A stretch of DNA of 64,000 bases from Cyclobacterium roseum (GTDB lineage: Bacteria > Bacteroidota > Bacteroidia > Cytophagales > Cyclobacteriaceae): positions 24,301-88,300 of the forward strand of contig NZ_WNKF01000021.1 in the NCBI RefSeq assembly GCF_010119225.1. Reading direction: 5' to 3'. The notes under the pieces are model-generated. The model searched no databases. It was not told where the DNA came from and saw nothing but the letters and a program-made list of their open reading frames with translations. This document shows positions 33,797 to 45,100 of the stretch, piece by piece. Numbering within the stretch: position 1 is the first letter of the stretch; every line of letters begins with the position of its first letter. The position numbers were made by a program, and so were the translations under genes.

Positions 33797-36700
33797 CTAC
33801 TCCGAATCAATATGCCTGGCTATTAATTTTTTTACAAGCTTGTTTTCTGCAGAAAACGTTTCCAACAGGGCTTTAATACTGGACTCGTCGAATTTTGTCA
33901 GGTTCTCTAGTTCCAAGGCAATCGTGTACATCGTATCCAGCCCGGCCGTTAAAGCAGAGCCTTTTAGTTTATGACCCTCCGTACAGATCCCAGCCAGGTT
34001 TTTATCGAAAAAGTGTTTTTGTAAAACCTTATCGGAGTGATCCAGTTCGGTTAACGTAAGCTTTAGCACTTCTTTGATTACTTCCGCCTCATCGCCCAAG
34101 TATTCTTTCACTTTTTCCACGTTAAAATGGGCTGAAGGCTCCAGATCTGCCGGGCTCAAATTCTCACTGTCCACCTCTTTGTTCTGGCTTATGGCTGCTG
34201 GACTTTTTTTATCCTGCTTGTCCTTGGGGGGCAACCATTTTTCAAAAATTTGACGGATGTTTTTTTCCACAATAGGTTTGGCCACAAAATCTACCATACC
34301 TGAATTCAGGCATTTTTCTCGCTCCCCTTTGATATTTCCAGCAGTGATGGCCACAATGGGAATGTCTTTAAGTAAAGGAGATTCCTTGATTTTTTTAGTC
34401 GCTTCGTGGCCACTCATCACCGGCATTTGAATGTCCATTAGTATGATGTCGGGATGGTAATCTCTTACCATCTCAAATGCTGCTAGTCCATCGGTGGCTT
34501 CCAGGATTTCGGTATTGGGAGAAACCTTAAGAACGATGGTTTTCGCCAGAAACATATTGATCGTATTGTCCTCAGCGATCAGCACGCGATAATTGTCCTG
34601 TAGGGATTTCTGTGAAGGAGGGGAGGCAGCCGTTGCCTTTTGAACGGGTTTACGGTGATTTAGCTGTGCTAAGGAATCGTAAAGGGCTTTGATTTTGATC
34701 GGCTTGGATAGTTTTATCTGGATGGACAATTCCTTGCATTTTTTATGGATATAATCGTCGTCTGCCGAGCTGTGTAAAAGCATGATGGGCAAATTGGTTT
34801 TTTCCTGCGAAAAATTGTTTCTGATTTTTGCAGCCGTTTCCAAACCATCCATGTAAGGCATGTTTAGATCCATCAATACCGTATCGTAATCGCCATTATT
34901 TTCAATTTTCTGGAGTGCATCGAACCCATTGGTCGCTTCATCCATCTGTATATTTTTAAGGGAAAACATTTCCCTTAAAATGAGACGGTTGTTTTCGTTA
35001 TCATCCACTACCAACACTTTTTTGATAAAATCAGTATCGGTTTTTTTAATGTAATTGCCATTTTCCGTTTTCAGGGGGATGTCAAAATAGAACCTACTCC
35101 CTTTCTCTAACTGGCTGATTAGTTTCAATTCGGAACCCATCATGGCCAGGAGTTTATTGGAAATGGTCAAGCCCAATCCCGTTCCCCCATATTGTTTGGT
35201 AGTGGAGCCGTCTTCCTGTGAAAAGGCATCAAATATTTTTTTCTGGTTTTCTTCCGAAATGCCAATACCCGTATCCCGAACTTCGAAGCGAATCAATTTG
35301 TACCCGTCCGGCAAATCTTCCAGCGGCTGAATTTTTAACTCGATTTCTCCCTCCTTGGTAAATTTAACCGCATTTCCGAGCAGGTTTATCAGGATTTGCT
35401 TGAGGCGGATATCGTCAATGTGCACAAAACGGGGGAGTTCTTTTTCCAGGTTTAGAAGCATCTCCACTCCTTTTTTCTGGGCCTGATAGGAGACCACGTC
35501 GGTGGCCTGCCCCGCCAGTTCAAAAATATCCGTTTTGCTGATGTCTAATTCTAATTTCCCCGCTTCTATTTTTGAAAAGTCAAGGATGTCGTTGATTATA
35601 TTTAATAATGTCGTGGCGGATTGGTTGACGATGCCAATATACTGGTCTTGAACATCATTAAGTTCGGTTTTTAGCAGCAGATCCGTGAACCCAATGATAC
35701 CGTTCAGGGGGGTACGGATTTCATGGCTCATGTTGGCCAGAAATTCTGACTTTGCCAGGCTGGCCTTCTCAGCAATTTCTTTTGATTCGATCAGATTTCT
35801 TTCCAAAAAATTCCGATCAATGGCATTGGAGATGCTGTTAGCAAAGCTTTTTAAAAGGGAAAGCTCTGCTTGTGACCACTCTCGCTCCATTTTACAATCA
35901 TCGTACCCAATAAAGCCCCAAAAACCTTCCTCTGTAAATATCGGAATGGCCAGGATGGATTTGATGTTTTGCTCTGCCAAAAATTCCCGCGTTGAAGAGG
36001 ATTCTGGCATTTTGGAAAGAATGGCCTGAAAAACCTCGTTATTTTCCATGGGTTCCACAAATTCCCCAAAAAAATTGATGGGAACATCCTGAAGATCCGG
36101 ATTATTTATTTGGGGTTCTACTTCATCGGCACTCCACTCAAATCGCTGAGAGGTCAGTGTAGACCCATCCTCCGCTTTACTGTTTTCCCAATAATAAACA
36201 CGGTCCACATCGGCCGCTTTTCCAATCAACTCCAGGCTATTGGAAATGGCTACTTTTAGATTTCTATTTGAAAGCAACTCATCAGTGGCTTTGGAAATAG
36301 CAGAAAGCATTTGTTCTTTCTGGATCAATTGATTCTCTCTGTTCACTGCTTCGTTGATATCCTGTATGGTTCCAAATAGGTAAAGGCATTTTCCCTCTTC
36401 AATATGGGCTTCGCCAATGGTACGAATCCAAATTTCTTTGCCCTTGGCGGTTACAATTTTTAATTTTTCATCCCAGGCTTTCCCGTATTCGCTGGCCAGC
36501 GAAAAAAGCTCCCGCATTCGCTCCCGGTAAAATCCTTCTTTATAAAACTGAAAAGACTCGTCCAGACGGGGCATGTAATCCTCCCCAACTTCAAAAATGG
36601 ATCTGGAAATGTCGGTCCAGCTAAGGGAGTTTTTTTCCATGTCGTATTTCCAGCCACCAATCTTTGCCATCATGTGCGTTTGGCTGAGCAATTCCTTGGC

Positions 36701-37927
36701 ATTTTGGATGGTTTTTTCCAACCGTAGCCTTTCCGTAATATCGATGGAGTTGCCGATTACATAGCTATTGCCCTGATAATCCTTTTCCAGGGTGTTGCTG
36801 TACAGCCAGACCTTTAGTTTACCATTGGTCTGCCGGGTGGTCATCAGTCCCTGGGCTTTCCCGTCTTTATTTAACTCCTGGAAATAAGTATCAATTTCCG
36901 GATGGAATTTCGAAGGAATGATGTCCCAAAGTTTTTTGGATAGCATCTCCTCTACCGTATACCCTAACAGCCGGGCACCATAATTATTAAAACTTAAAAA
37001 GTTACCCTCGAGGTCGTGCGTCAGCATCAGCCCCTGGCTGTTTTCAAAAAAGGACCGAAATTTTTCCTCACTGGAGAGCAACCTTTTCTCTTTGTCTTTT
37101 TCCTGACTAATGTCCCTGCCAATTGCAAAAATCCATTTGTTTTTAAGGTCTCCGGTAGCGGTCCATGCAAAGGTTTTGTAGGCACCCGTTTCGGTCTTCA
37201 ACCGGTGACTAAAATTGGATGTCGCTTCACCCTTGATCAGTTTATTGATCTCCACCATGGTCTGTTCCACATCTTTCGGGTGGATGTAATCGGCCATGGG
37301 TTTTTCCGAAAGTTCCGCTTCCCCATACCCTAGCAAGGTTTCGAAGGCTTTATTTACCTTGATGAATTTCCCGTCAAAACGAATTACGGTAATGAGGTCT
37401 TGAGAGAGCGAGAGGGCTTTGCTTAAAAGCCGATCTTCGAAATTCTCTGTTTTTATACGGATATGTTCCCAAATTGCTTCTGATAGAATCGCAAGGCTTT
37501 CCGGTATGGTGGCTAAATTTCCGGGAATAGCCGGATCAGCTACTACTAAATAGCCAACCACATCACTCCCCACCTCTAACACCGGCTGAACGGCCAGGTA
37601 ACCAATACCATTAAAAGATTGTAAAAAATCGCTTTCTTCCAGCGGCTTGAAAACTTCCTTCGTATCCCGAAATTCCCTGCTATCCAATAGGTAATGGCAG
37701 AAGGGATCGTTTGCAGCGATGTTGTCTTTCGGTATACTTTCAGAATTGGATTTAAACCAAATACCCTTTGCATCTGGAAAGCCTATAAACGCATGTTTGC
37801 AACCTGTAAGTTTTTTCGCTAAAACCACGATCCGGTCAAAATTTTTATTCGGAATGCCCTTTCCGAGGTACAATCCGGAAACCCTGCTGGTCATATTGTT
37901 TCCCTTTAAAGAACTACCTTTACTCAT
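33797..37927 (-). CDS. Hybrid sensor histidine kinase with two receivers and HPt domain
   Basis: A cytosolic multi-step phosphorelay kinase of about 1376 residues. Order, by motif: GAF-like domain (about 15-165), three PAS domains (about 180-535), a second GAF-like domain (about 550-705), HisKA with His in [11 protein letters not shown] (about 733), HATPase with the glycine-rich [11 protein letters not shown] motif (about 940), receiver 1 with Asp in [12 protein letters not shown] (about 1017), receiver 2 with Asp in [12 protein letters not shown] (about 1162), and C-terminal HPt with His in EGHKLKGSA (about 1316). No membrane segment is seen, so it senses internal signals. The ATG at 37927 is preferred over a TTG at 37960. 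The neighbouring receiver proteins at 20323 and 33038 are possible targets of the HPt. Confidence 0.92.
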   Translation of the reverse strand: MSKGSSLKGNNMTSRVSGLYLGKGIPNKNFDRIVVLAKKLTGCKHAFIGFPDAKGIWFKSNSESIPKDNIAANDPFCHYLLDSREFRDTKEVFKPLEESDFLQSFNGIGYLAVQPVLEVGSDVVGYLVVADPAIPGNLATIPESLAILSEAIWEHIRIKTENFEDRLLSKALSLSQDLITVIRFDGKFIKVNKAFETLLGYGEAELSEKPMADYIHPKDVEQTMVEINKLIKGEATSNFSHRLKTETGAYKTFAWTATGDLKNKWIFAIGRDISQEKDKEKRLLSSEEKFRSFFENSQGLMLTHDLEGNFLSFNNYGARLLGYTVEEMLSKKLWDIIPSKFHPEIDTYFQELNKDGKAQGLMTTRQTNGKLKVWLYSNTLEKDYQGNSYVIGNSIDITERLRLEKTIQNAKELLSQTHMMAKIGGWKYDMEKNSLSWTDISRSIFEVGEDYMPRLDESFQFYKEGFYRERMRELFSLASEYGKAWDEKLKIVTAKGKEIWIRTIGEAHIEEGKCLYLFGTIQDINEAVNRENQLIQKEQMLSAISKATDELLSNRNLKVAISNSLELIGKAADVDRVYYWENSKAEDGSTLTSQRFEWSADEVEPQINNPDLQDVPINFFGEFVEPMENNEVFQAILSKMPESSSTREFLAEQNIKSILAIPIFTEEGFWGFIGYDDCKMEREWSQAELSLLKSFANSISNAIDRNFLERNLIESKEIAEKASLAKSEFLANMSHEIRTPLNGIIGFTDLLLKTELNDVQDQYIGIVNQSATTLLNIINDILDFSKIEAGKLELDISKTDIFELAGQATDVVSYQAQKKGVEMLLNLEKELPRFVHIDDIRLKQILINLLGNAVKFTKEGEIELKIQPLEDLPDGYKLIRFEVRDTGIGISEENQKKIFDAFSQEDGSTTKQYGGTGLGLTISNKLLAMMGSELKLISQLEKGSRFYFDIPLKTENGNYIKKTDTDFIKKVLVVDDNENNRLILREMFSLKNIQMDEATNGFDALQKIENNGDYDTVLMDLNMPYMDGLETAAKIRNNFSQEKTNLPIMLLHSSADDDYIHKKCKELSIQIKLSKPIKIKALYDSLAQLNHRKPVQKATAASPPSQKSLQDNYRVLIAEDNTINMFLAKTIVLKVSPNTEILEATDGLAAFEMVRDYHPDIILMDIQMPVMSGHEATKKIKESPLLKDIPIVAITAGNIKGEREKCLNSGMVDFVAKPIVEKNIRQIFEKWLPPKDKQDKKSPAAISQNKEVDSENLSPADLEPSAHFNVEKVKEYLGDEAEVIKEVLKLTLTELDHSDKVLQKHFFDKNLAGICTEGHKLKGSALTAGLDTMYTIALELENLTKFDESSIKALLETFSAENKLVKKLIARHIDSE

Positions 37928-38138
37928 GGTGTGACTGGTGCAAGTTGGCGGTAAAATCAATTATTATTAAAGTTACTATTAAAATAAATACAAACGCAAA
38001 GAAGTTAATCAAACGTTTCAATGGGTAAAAAAACGAAAATTATTGGTTGTTTCAACAATCCATTTCAATCATTCCACTTACTTTTACAAAATCGATATTA
38101 AAATTTAAAAATCAAATTCAGTCGCAAATTTATATCTT

Positions 38139-39311
38139 ATGCTAGAGGTTCTATTTTGGATGTCGATTGTCGTTGTTTGGTATGCATTTTTAGGTTACGG
38201 AGTGATTTTGTATTTGCTGGTGAAGCTTAAAGGAATTTTTACGCGCAATCCTTCAGTGTCTTTTCCTGAAAATTGGCCGGAAGTTAGCTTGGTAATCCCC
38301 TGCTTCAATGAGGCGGATGTCATCCGGATTAAGGCTGAAAACTCGCTCGCCCTGGATTATCCCAATTCCAACTATAAAGTTGTTTTTATCACCGATGGAT
38401 CCACCGATAACTTTCGGGAAGTATTAGCGGAATACCCGCAGGTGGAAATCCTGCATGAGGACCGCAGGGCAGGAAAAACGGCTGCTGAAAACCGGGCCAT
38501 GACCCAAGTCAAAAGCCCATTTGTCGTTTTTACCGATGCCAATACCCTTCTCAATAAAATGGCCTTGAAAAACATCATCCGTCATTTTTCTTCCGATAAA
38601 GTGGGTTGTGTTTCCGGAGAAAAACGCGTGCTCATGGAATCGGCTGAATCGGCCAGTGCGGCTGGTGAAGGCATGTATTGGAAATACGAATCCTTTCTTA
38701 AGAAACTGGATAGTAGCCTCTATTCCGCAGTAGGAGCGGCCGGTGAGCTGGTAGCTTTTCGCGCTACCCTTTACCAGACGCTTCCGGAAGACACCATTTT
38801 GGATGACTTTATGCAATCCATGCTTATCGCCTCGAAAGGATATAAAATTGTATACGAACCGGAAGCCTACGCCATGGAAACAGGCTCCGATTCCATTCCG
38901 GAGGAGTTAAAAAGAAAGATCAGAATCAGTGCTGGCGGTTGGCAGTCCATGAAAAGGTTATTTTTCCAAATTACGCCATTTAGCCAACCGCTGTTGTTTT
39001 TCCAGTACCTTTCCCACCGGGTGCTTCGATGGACCATTACCCCGTTTTTGCTTATTTTCATCTTTATTTCGAATCTGTTTTTATGGACTCAAGGTTGGGT
39101 CTATCAGCTGCTGATGATTGGGCAGATCCTGTTTTACCTGGCTGCCGGTTTGGGTTATTTTCTCGAAAACAGAAAATTAAGGATAAAAGCACTTTTTGTC
39201 CCCTTTTACTTTTGCCTGATGAATTACGCGGTGGTGGCTGGACTGATCCGCTTCCTGAAGGGAAGTCAGAAAAGCACCTGGGAAAAAGCCAAACGGAGGC
39301 AACAACAGTAA
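38139..39311 (+). CDS. Membrane glycosyltransferase family 2
   Basis: A 390-residue GT2 enzyme with one N-terminal and about three C-terminal membrane helices. The catalytic core shows VSLVIPCFNEADVI (about 49-62), VVFITDGSTDN (about 84-94), VVFTDANTLL (DXD-type TDAN, about 128-137), and DTILDDFMQSMLIASKGYK (about 219-237). An AGGWQSMKRL stretch (about 267-276) stands where processive enzymes have QxxRW; the W is present but the motif is not exact. It probably belongs to the exopolysaccharide locus. Last gene of the region; 178 AT-rich bases separate it from the hybrid kinase. Confidence 0.85.
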   Translation: MLEVLFWMSIVVVWYAFLGYGVILYLLVKLKGIFTRNPSVSFPENWPEVSLVIPCFNEADVIRIKAENSLALDYPNSNYKVVFITDGSTDNFREVLAEYPQVEILHEDRRAGKTAAENRAMTQVKSPFVVFTDANTLLNKMALKNIIRHFSSDKVGCVSGEKRVLMESAESASAAGEGMYWKYESFLKKLDSSLYSAVGAAGELVAFRATLYQTLPEDTILDDFMQSMLIASKGYKIVYEPEAYAMETGSDSIPEELKRKIRISAGGWQSMKRLFFQITPFSQPLLFFQYLSHRVLRWTITPFLLIFIFISNLFLWTQGWVYQLLMIGQILFYLAAGLGYFLENRKLRIKALFVPFYFCLMNYAVVAGLIRFLKGSQKSTWEKAKRRQQQ

Positions 39312-39398
39312 GCCGGTGCTTATAGGGACTTTGCCATACGCGTTGCATTGGAACGGAAATAGTTTTACTTTCACCGGTAAATAAACCCAAATACCGTT

Positions 39399-40175
39399 AT
39401 GAAGATACTTACCCTACTCCTGCTGTCTCTGGCTTTTTCCCAGGTACAAGCCCAACATTACCAACCCCATCCCTCGGCTGTTTTTGAGTACCAAATGTTA
39501 CCCGTGACAACCCGGGAGGAGACAGCGCAAAGGCATTTGATGGATTGGCCCACCAAGACGCTGGAAAATTTTCATGTCGAACAGCTTGATCTGAAAACGG
39601 AAGATGCTATTGAAATAAAAAGCGACAAGGAAATGCTGGTATTGGTATTGGAGGGGGCGCTTCAATTGGATACAGATCGTTCTAAGGAGCTCCTGGAAGA
39701 ACGGAGTATCGCCTGGTTGCCCCGGAATAAAAACGTTAAAATGACTCCGCAAAATTCCACTGCTTCTGTTTACCTGATACGATGGGCGGTTGAGGGCAGC
39801 GCTAAAGAGGCAGCAACGGTTCGTCCCGAGCCAAAAATCTTCCATTACGAAGCCATGGACTTTCAGGAGACTGCCAAGGGAGGCAGACGCGCTATCATGA
39901 GAGAAGCGACGGAAACGTTACAAGAACTCGAAATGCATATTACCACCTTAAAGGAAGGTGAAAAAAGTCACGATCCTCACGTGCACGCTGATGAAGAAAT
40001 TATTCTGGTGCTGCAGGGTCATGTAGCCGAGCATATCAACGGCACCGAATACCAGCTGGGACCGGGCTCTTTGGTGTTTTTATCCGCCTATGACCCTCAT
40101 GGCATTCGCAATGTGGGTAAGGGGGAATGTGAGTATTACGCCATTCGCTGGATTACAGCAAAAACGGGAAAGTAA
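39399..40175 (+). CDS. Secreted two-cupin protein
   Basis: A 258-residue protein with a Sec signal (LTLLLLSLAFSQVQAQ) and two cupin domains. The first (about 40-140) lacks the metal histidines; it reads KSDKEMLVLVLEGALQLD where cupins have HxH. The second (about 160-255) has a complete metal-binding set: HDPHVHADEEI (about 191-201) and DPHGIRNVG near 234. The protein may act on, or sense, a small molecule in the periplasm. It stands alone between the exopolysaccharide and SusC regions, with no clear partner. Confidence 0.78.
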   Translation: MKILTLLLLSLAFSQVQAQHYQPHPSAVFEYQMLPVTTREETAQRHLMDWPTKTLENFHVEQLDLKTEDAIEIKSDKEMLVLVLEGALQLDTDRSKELLEERSIAWLPRNKNVKMTPQNSTASVYLIRWAVEGSAKEAATVRPEPKIFHYEAMDFQETAKGGRRAIMREATETLQELEMHITTLKEGEKSHDPHVHADEEIILVLQGHVAEHINGTEYQLGPGSLVFLSAYDPHGIRNVGKGECEYYAIRWITAKTGK

Positions 40176-40318
40176 CTATTTCGTAAAAAGCATCTTTAAA
40201 AAAGGTATTTTTTTATTTAAAATGAAATAAGGTATATTGTATTCCCGAAACTGCCAAACCTGCTGAAGTATCCTGCTTACTGTCCAATGTAATAAACCCT
40301 TTCCCCAATTGTGAGTCC

Positions 40319-40915
40319 ATGGGAGTTTTGCAAAAACATACAGATACGGAATTGCTGGCAAGTCTCCGGCAGGGAGACATGGCTGCCTTCGATGAGCTAT
40401 ATTTTAGGTATGCTAAAAAGCTGATGGCATTTTCGCGTACTATTTTTACAGATCAATATCTTGCCGAAGAGGCGGTTCAGGAAATCTTTGTCAGAATCTG
40501 GCAACGAAGGAAAAAACTGGATACGTCTAAATCCTTCAAGAGCTACCTTTTTCAATCGGTCAAATTCTACGTATATAACCACATTCGCAATCGCAAAAAG
40601 GAGTGTTGCCTGGAAGCGGTAGCAGGCCGTCCGGAGTTTGTGGACCAAAGTCAGGAAAAGGACATGGCCTACCACGAATTAGAGGAGTGGGCGATGGAGT
40701 TAATTAGCCGACTACCGACCGTGCAACAAGAAGTGTTTCGCCTGAACAAGCTCGACGGCATGAGTAGTGATCAAATAGCGTCACAGATGAATTTATCTAA
40801 ACGGACCATTGAGCACCACATTTACCTGGCCTCAAAATCACTGAAAAAAAACCTGCTGCAGCATCCTACCTTTTCCGGACTTCTGTTTCTCAGTATAAGT
40901 TTTGGTATTTGTTAG
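40319..40915 (+). CDS. ECF-type RNA polymerase sigma factor (Bacteroidota family)
   Basis: A 198-residue sigma-70 family ECF factor that would direct transcription of the downstream susC/susD genes. Region 2 spans DMAAFDELYFRYAKKLMAFSRTIFTDQYLAEEAVQEIFVRIWQRR (about 19-63), and region 4 RLPTVQQEVFRLNKLDGMSSDQIASQMNLSKRTIEHHIYLASKSLKK (about 132-178). The C-terminal hydrophobic tail (FSGLLFLSISFGIC) is common in this group. An anti-sigma FecR gene follows after 137 bases, giving the usual sigma/anti-sigma/SusC/SusD order. Confidence 0.93.
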   Translation: MGVLQKHTDTELLASLRQGDMAAFDELYFRYAKKLMAFSRTIFTDQYLAEEAVQEIFVRIWQRRKKLDTSKSFKSYLFQSVKFYVYNHIRNRKKECCLEAVAGRPEFVDQSQEKDMAYHELEEWAMELISRLPTVQQEVFRLNKLDGMSSDQIASQMNLSKRTIEHHIYLASKSLKKNLLQHPTFSGLLFLSISFGIC

Positions 40916-41052
40916 AGGCGTGCGATAATATCAAAATAATATTCTATAATTTCATAAAAATAGATTTTCATAAAATTTTTTGAGGGTTTTTTAGAATTCC
41001 ATTAAGTAAATGGACTGGCTGATGGTTTCTATACCAAAGCACAATAAACCCA

Positions 41053-42048
41053 GTGAAAAAAGAAATACTATCCCGGTTTTTGAATGGAACGGCCAGCCAG
41101 GACGAAAAGAACCTGGTATTGAAGTGGCTGGAGCAGGAGAATGCGCGGGAAACTTTTGACCGGTATTTAAAGGAAATATGGAAGGATGCCAGTCCTTCCG
41201 ATGCGGATAGGACGGATTACGAATCCCTCTTACAGCGGATTCATGAGAAAGTGCAGCCCGGATCAGGGAAGGGAAAAGTCAAACGCATCTTTTCCTGGAC
41301 AACATTTTTTCGCATAGCTGCTTCCCTGATTTTGGTTGTCGGATCTGCCTATTTTTTGAAGCAGGGCATGGAACACCAACATCCCATCCCGGTAAAAATT
41401 GAAAAAACAATTACGAAAGCAACTCAAAACGGTGAAAAACTGAGGCTGGAATTGCCAGATGGCACTCAAATCACTCTAAATGCGAATTCATCCCTTTCCT
41501 TTTCTTCCCATTTTGGGCAAAACGAACGAGTGGTACACCTTTCCGGAGAAGCTTATTTTATTATCGCCAAAGATTCTTTACGTCCATTCCAGGTGATTAC
41601 CGATGAGATGGTTACCACTGCACTGGGTACCGAATTCAATGCCTATGCGCGATCAGATCAGTATACATTGGCATTAACCGAAGGAAGGGTGGCGATTGAT
41701 GCAGCGAGCCAAAGCGTCGAATTAACTTCCGGTCAAATGGCCACAGTGAATGCAAGGTTACATCCCAATGACTTAAAAGTCAACTCATTTGATTTTGACA
41801 GAATCGTTGGGTGGAAAGAAGGACAATTGGTGGTTGACCGCAAACCTCTAAGGGTCCTATTGGAGGACTTGAGGTCATGGTATGGAGTAGAAATGAAAAT
41901 AGATCCGCAGTTAAACCTAAATCGACGGGTGATCGGCACCTTTCGAAATAAGAACCTGTCCGATGTGTTGACAGGACTGGGGTTTTCCATGGGATTTGAT
42001 TTTGAAATAAACGGAAAAGTAGTATTCATCAAAAAAGAAAGCCTATGA
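41053..42048 (+). CDS. FecR-family anti-sigma factor
   Basis: A 331-residue inner-membrane anti-sigma regulator. The N-terminal cytosolic part (about 1-80) would bind the sigma factor. The membrane helix is FFRIAASLILVVGSAYFL (about 80-97), the FecR domain follows (LRLELPDGTQITLNANSSLSF, about 134-154; LTEGRVAID), and a C-terminal DUF4974-like domain (VVDRKPLRVLLEDLRSWYGVEMKI, about 260-283) contacts the SusC signalling region. GTG start. It relays substrate capture by SusC to the sigma factor at 40319. Confidence 0.93.
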   Translation: MKKEILSRFLNGTASQDEKNLVLKWLEQENARETFDRYLKEIWKDASPSDADRTDYESLLQRIHEKVQPGSGKGKVKRIFSWTTFFRIAASLILVVGSAYFLKQGMEHQHPIPVKIEKTITKATQNGEKLRLELPDGTQITLNANSSLSFSSHFGQNERVVHLSGEAYFIIAKDSLRPFQVITDEMVTTALGTEFNAYARSDQYTLALTEGRVAIDAASQSVELTSGQMATVNARLHPNDLKVNSFDFDRIVGWKEGQLVVDRKPLRVLLEDLRSWYGVEMKIDPQLNLNRRVIGTFRNKNLSDVLTGLGFSMGFDFEINGKVVFIKKESL

Positions 42049-42059
42049 ACTAACAAAAA

Positions 42060-42102
42060 GCAGGGTAAAACTCCCATCGGCAAATGAAATGCTTTACCCT
42101 GC
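42060..42102 (+). promoter_or_regulatory. Hairpin between fecR and susC
   Basis: GCAGGGTAAA (42060-42069) and TTTACCCTGC (42093-42102) form a perfect 10-bp stem with a 23-base loop, 12 bases after the fecR stop and 38 before susC. No T-run follows, so attenuation or mRNA processing that separates low anti-sigma from high SusC expression is more likely than full termination. Confidence 0.6.
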
Positions 42103-42139
42103 AGATCTTAATTTGTACTAATTAAAATCCTTTAAAATT

Positions 42140-45100
42140 ATGAAAAGAAAATTACTGTACCTAATCGAAATGGTATCGAAAAACCTATTGTACGGGCTGG
42201 TTCTTCAATGTTTGTTTATGACTACATTGATGGCACATGAGATTCACGCGCAAATCAAGCCCATTGACGAGTCCTATATCCGGCTGAATAAGGCGGAATG
42301 GGGGCTCGAGGAAATCTTCCAGGCAGTGGAAGGTAAGACTGATTATCAGTTCGTATTTCCCGAAGAAATTTTGACGAATACGGCCCGGCTTCAGTTAAAG
42401 AGTAAACGGCAATCGGTGAATGAGCTGCTGTTGGATATAGCCTTGGGGGCCAATCTGAAATTCAAGCAGGTAGACAACTCCATCTACGTGGCTAGGGGGA
42501 ATCAAACCCCCGAAGAACCCATTGAAATTTTGATAGAAAACCGTCCGATCACCGGGAAAGTGATAGACTCTAACGGAGAGGGGATTCCTGGAGTAACTGT
42601 ATTGGTGGAAGGTACTACCTCCGGTACCGCCACCAATATTGATGGGGAATTTACGATCAATGTGCCCGATGGGGGCGTGTTGGTTTTTTCATTTATCGGA
42701 TACGAATCCCAAAGGGTGGAAGTGGGAAATCAAACTTCCTTAAACATAACTTTAATGGAAGACCAATCTTCCCTAGAGGAAGTGGTAGTGGTTGGTTATG
42801 GAACTCAGAAAAAAAGTGATTTGACAGGTTCCATTTCTTCCATCAAGGGAGATGCAGTTAAGGAGTTCCCGATTACCTCAATTGACCAGGCCATTCAGGG
42901 AAGGGCTGCCGGTGTACAGGTAACTCAGGCCTCAGCAGCTCCGGGGGGCGGAGTATCAGTGAGGATTAGGGGTTCCAATTCCATTAATTCAGGTAGCGAA
43001 CCACTTTATGTCATTGATGGGTTCCCCATTTATCCAGACAATAGTGCTTATGGGGTAGGAGGTAGCCGTCAGCCCTCCAATGTCATGGCCACAATTAATC
43101 CCAATGATATTGAATCCATTGAAATTTTAAAGGATGCTTCAGCTACTTCAATTTACGGTTCCAGGGGATCTAATGGTGTGGTATTAATCACAACGAAGCG
43201 GGGAAAATCCGGTGAAAGTAGAATTGACTACGAAGCTTCAATGTCTGTTCAAAATATTTCCAATCCCATCGGAGTTTTGAATGGCAAGGATTATGCCACC
43301 TACCTGAATACCATGGAACAAAGTCAGGGTGGTGCTCCTATCTATACCCAGTCTGAAATTGAAGCTATCGGTGAAGGAACCAATTGGTTGGATGAAATCA
43401 CAAGAACAGGTTTGATCAGTAGCCACCAGTTGAGTTTTACAGGAGGTAATGAAAAAACCCAATATGCGGTGGTTGGAAATTACTTTGATAATGAAGGGAT
43501 CATAGAAAACACCGATTTTAAAAGGTATGGTATCAGACTTAATCTTGATAATAAAGCCTTAAATGATCGATTGACTATCAATTCAAGTTGGTCAATTAAC
43601 AGGACCCAGTCCAATAATGCTCCTACGGACAGGGGAGGACCGGGGGGAATCATAATTACCGCTTTAGGTTTGGATCCAACTGTTCCAGTAAGAAACGAGG
43701 ATGGGACCTATGCTTTGGCTTCCTATGATGGCAGGTTTTTAACCAATCCTTTGCAGGAGTTGCAATATGTAACCGATCGGGACATTAATAATAGAATTTT
43801 GGGTAATACGAGCCTTACATATAAAATTTCTGAGGGTCTTAATTTTAAAACGAGCATAGGGGCAGATATACTTTCAGCTGGCAGAACTACCTTTTTTCCC
43901 AATGAAAATTCCAGATTGGGGAGGGACAGAGCTGGTGAATTGACCAAAGCAAACAGAAACTCCTTAAACATCCTGAACGAGAATATTCTTTCATATACCA
44001 ATCAACTTGATGAAGACCACCGATTGGATATTGTAGCAGGATATACCTTTCAGAAGGAAGTGAATGAAGGCATGTCCGCTACCAATAGGGGCTTATCCGC
44101 AAGCCATGTGGATCAGGCAACTTTGGGAGGCGGAACGGACATCCAAATACCATCCTCAAACCGGAGAGAATGGCTTTTGAAATCTTTTTTAGGGAGGATC
44201 AACTATAACCTAATGGAAAAATACCTGCTTACATTTTCTTTTAGAAGGGATGGATCCTCCAGGTTTGGAGCAGCCAATAAATGGGCCAACTTCCCATCGG
44301 TTGCGGGTGCCTGGCGTTTGGTAGAGGAGGGTTTTTTCCAAAGCAGTTCCTTATCGAATGTCGTCAGTGATTTGAAAATCAGGACCAGCTGGGGAATAAC
44401 CGGAAATTCAGAAATTCCAGTATATAACTCCCAAGCCAATTTAAGTGAATATAATTATGTATTTGGAGGGAATTTGGTACTTGGTCTGGCCGACGCCAGA
44501 TTATCCAACCCCGGCCTAAAGTGGGAAACCACTACCATGTATAATTTGGGACTTGACTTTTCCTTTATGGAAAACCGTTTGAACCTGACCACAGAGTATT
44601 TCCACAACAACACGGAGGACCTGCTTTTGTTTGTTACCATACCGAGTAGTCTGGGCTTTGATTCAATTTTGAAAAATTCCGGTTCTTTGGAAAACAGGGG
44701 GTTAGAATTTTCCTTGAATTATGTAGCGATCAACCGTGCAGATTTCCGATGGGACATAACGGGTAATGTTTCATTTCTGAGAAATAAGATTACTGATTTG
44801 GGAAGCAGCACTCCTTTCTTTTCTGGTTCCACTAGTTCGGGGCATCTAGGTATTCCGGGAAGCTGGGTAGAGGATGGAAACCCTATAGGGGTTTGGAGAG
44901 GTTACCATTTTGTGGGTTTATTTCAATCCCAGGAAGAGATCGACAATAACCCCTCCCGATCGGGGGATAAACCAGGTTATCCTAGATACAGGGATGCCAA
45001 TGATGACGGAACCATCACCCCTGAAGATTTCGCCATCATGGGAGATCCCAATCCCGATTTTACATGGGGGTTGACTACAACCCTTAATTATAAAAAAATA

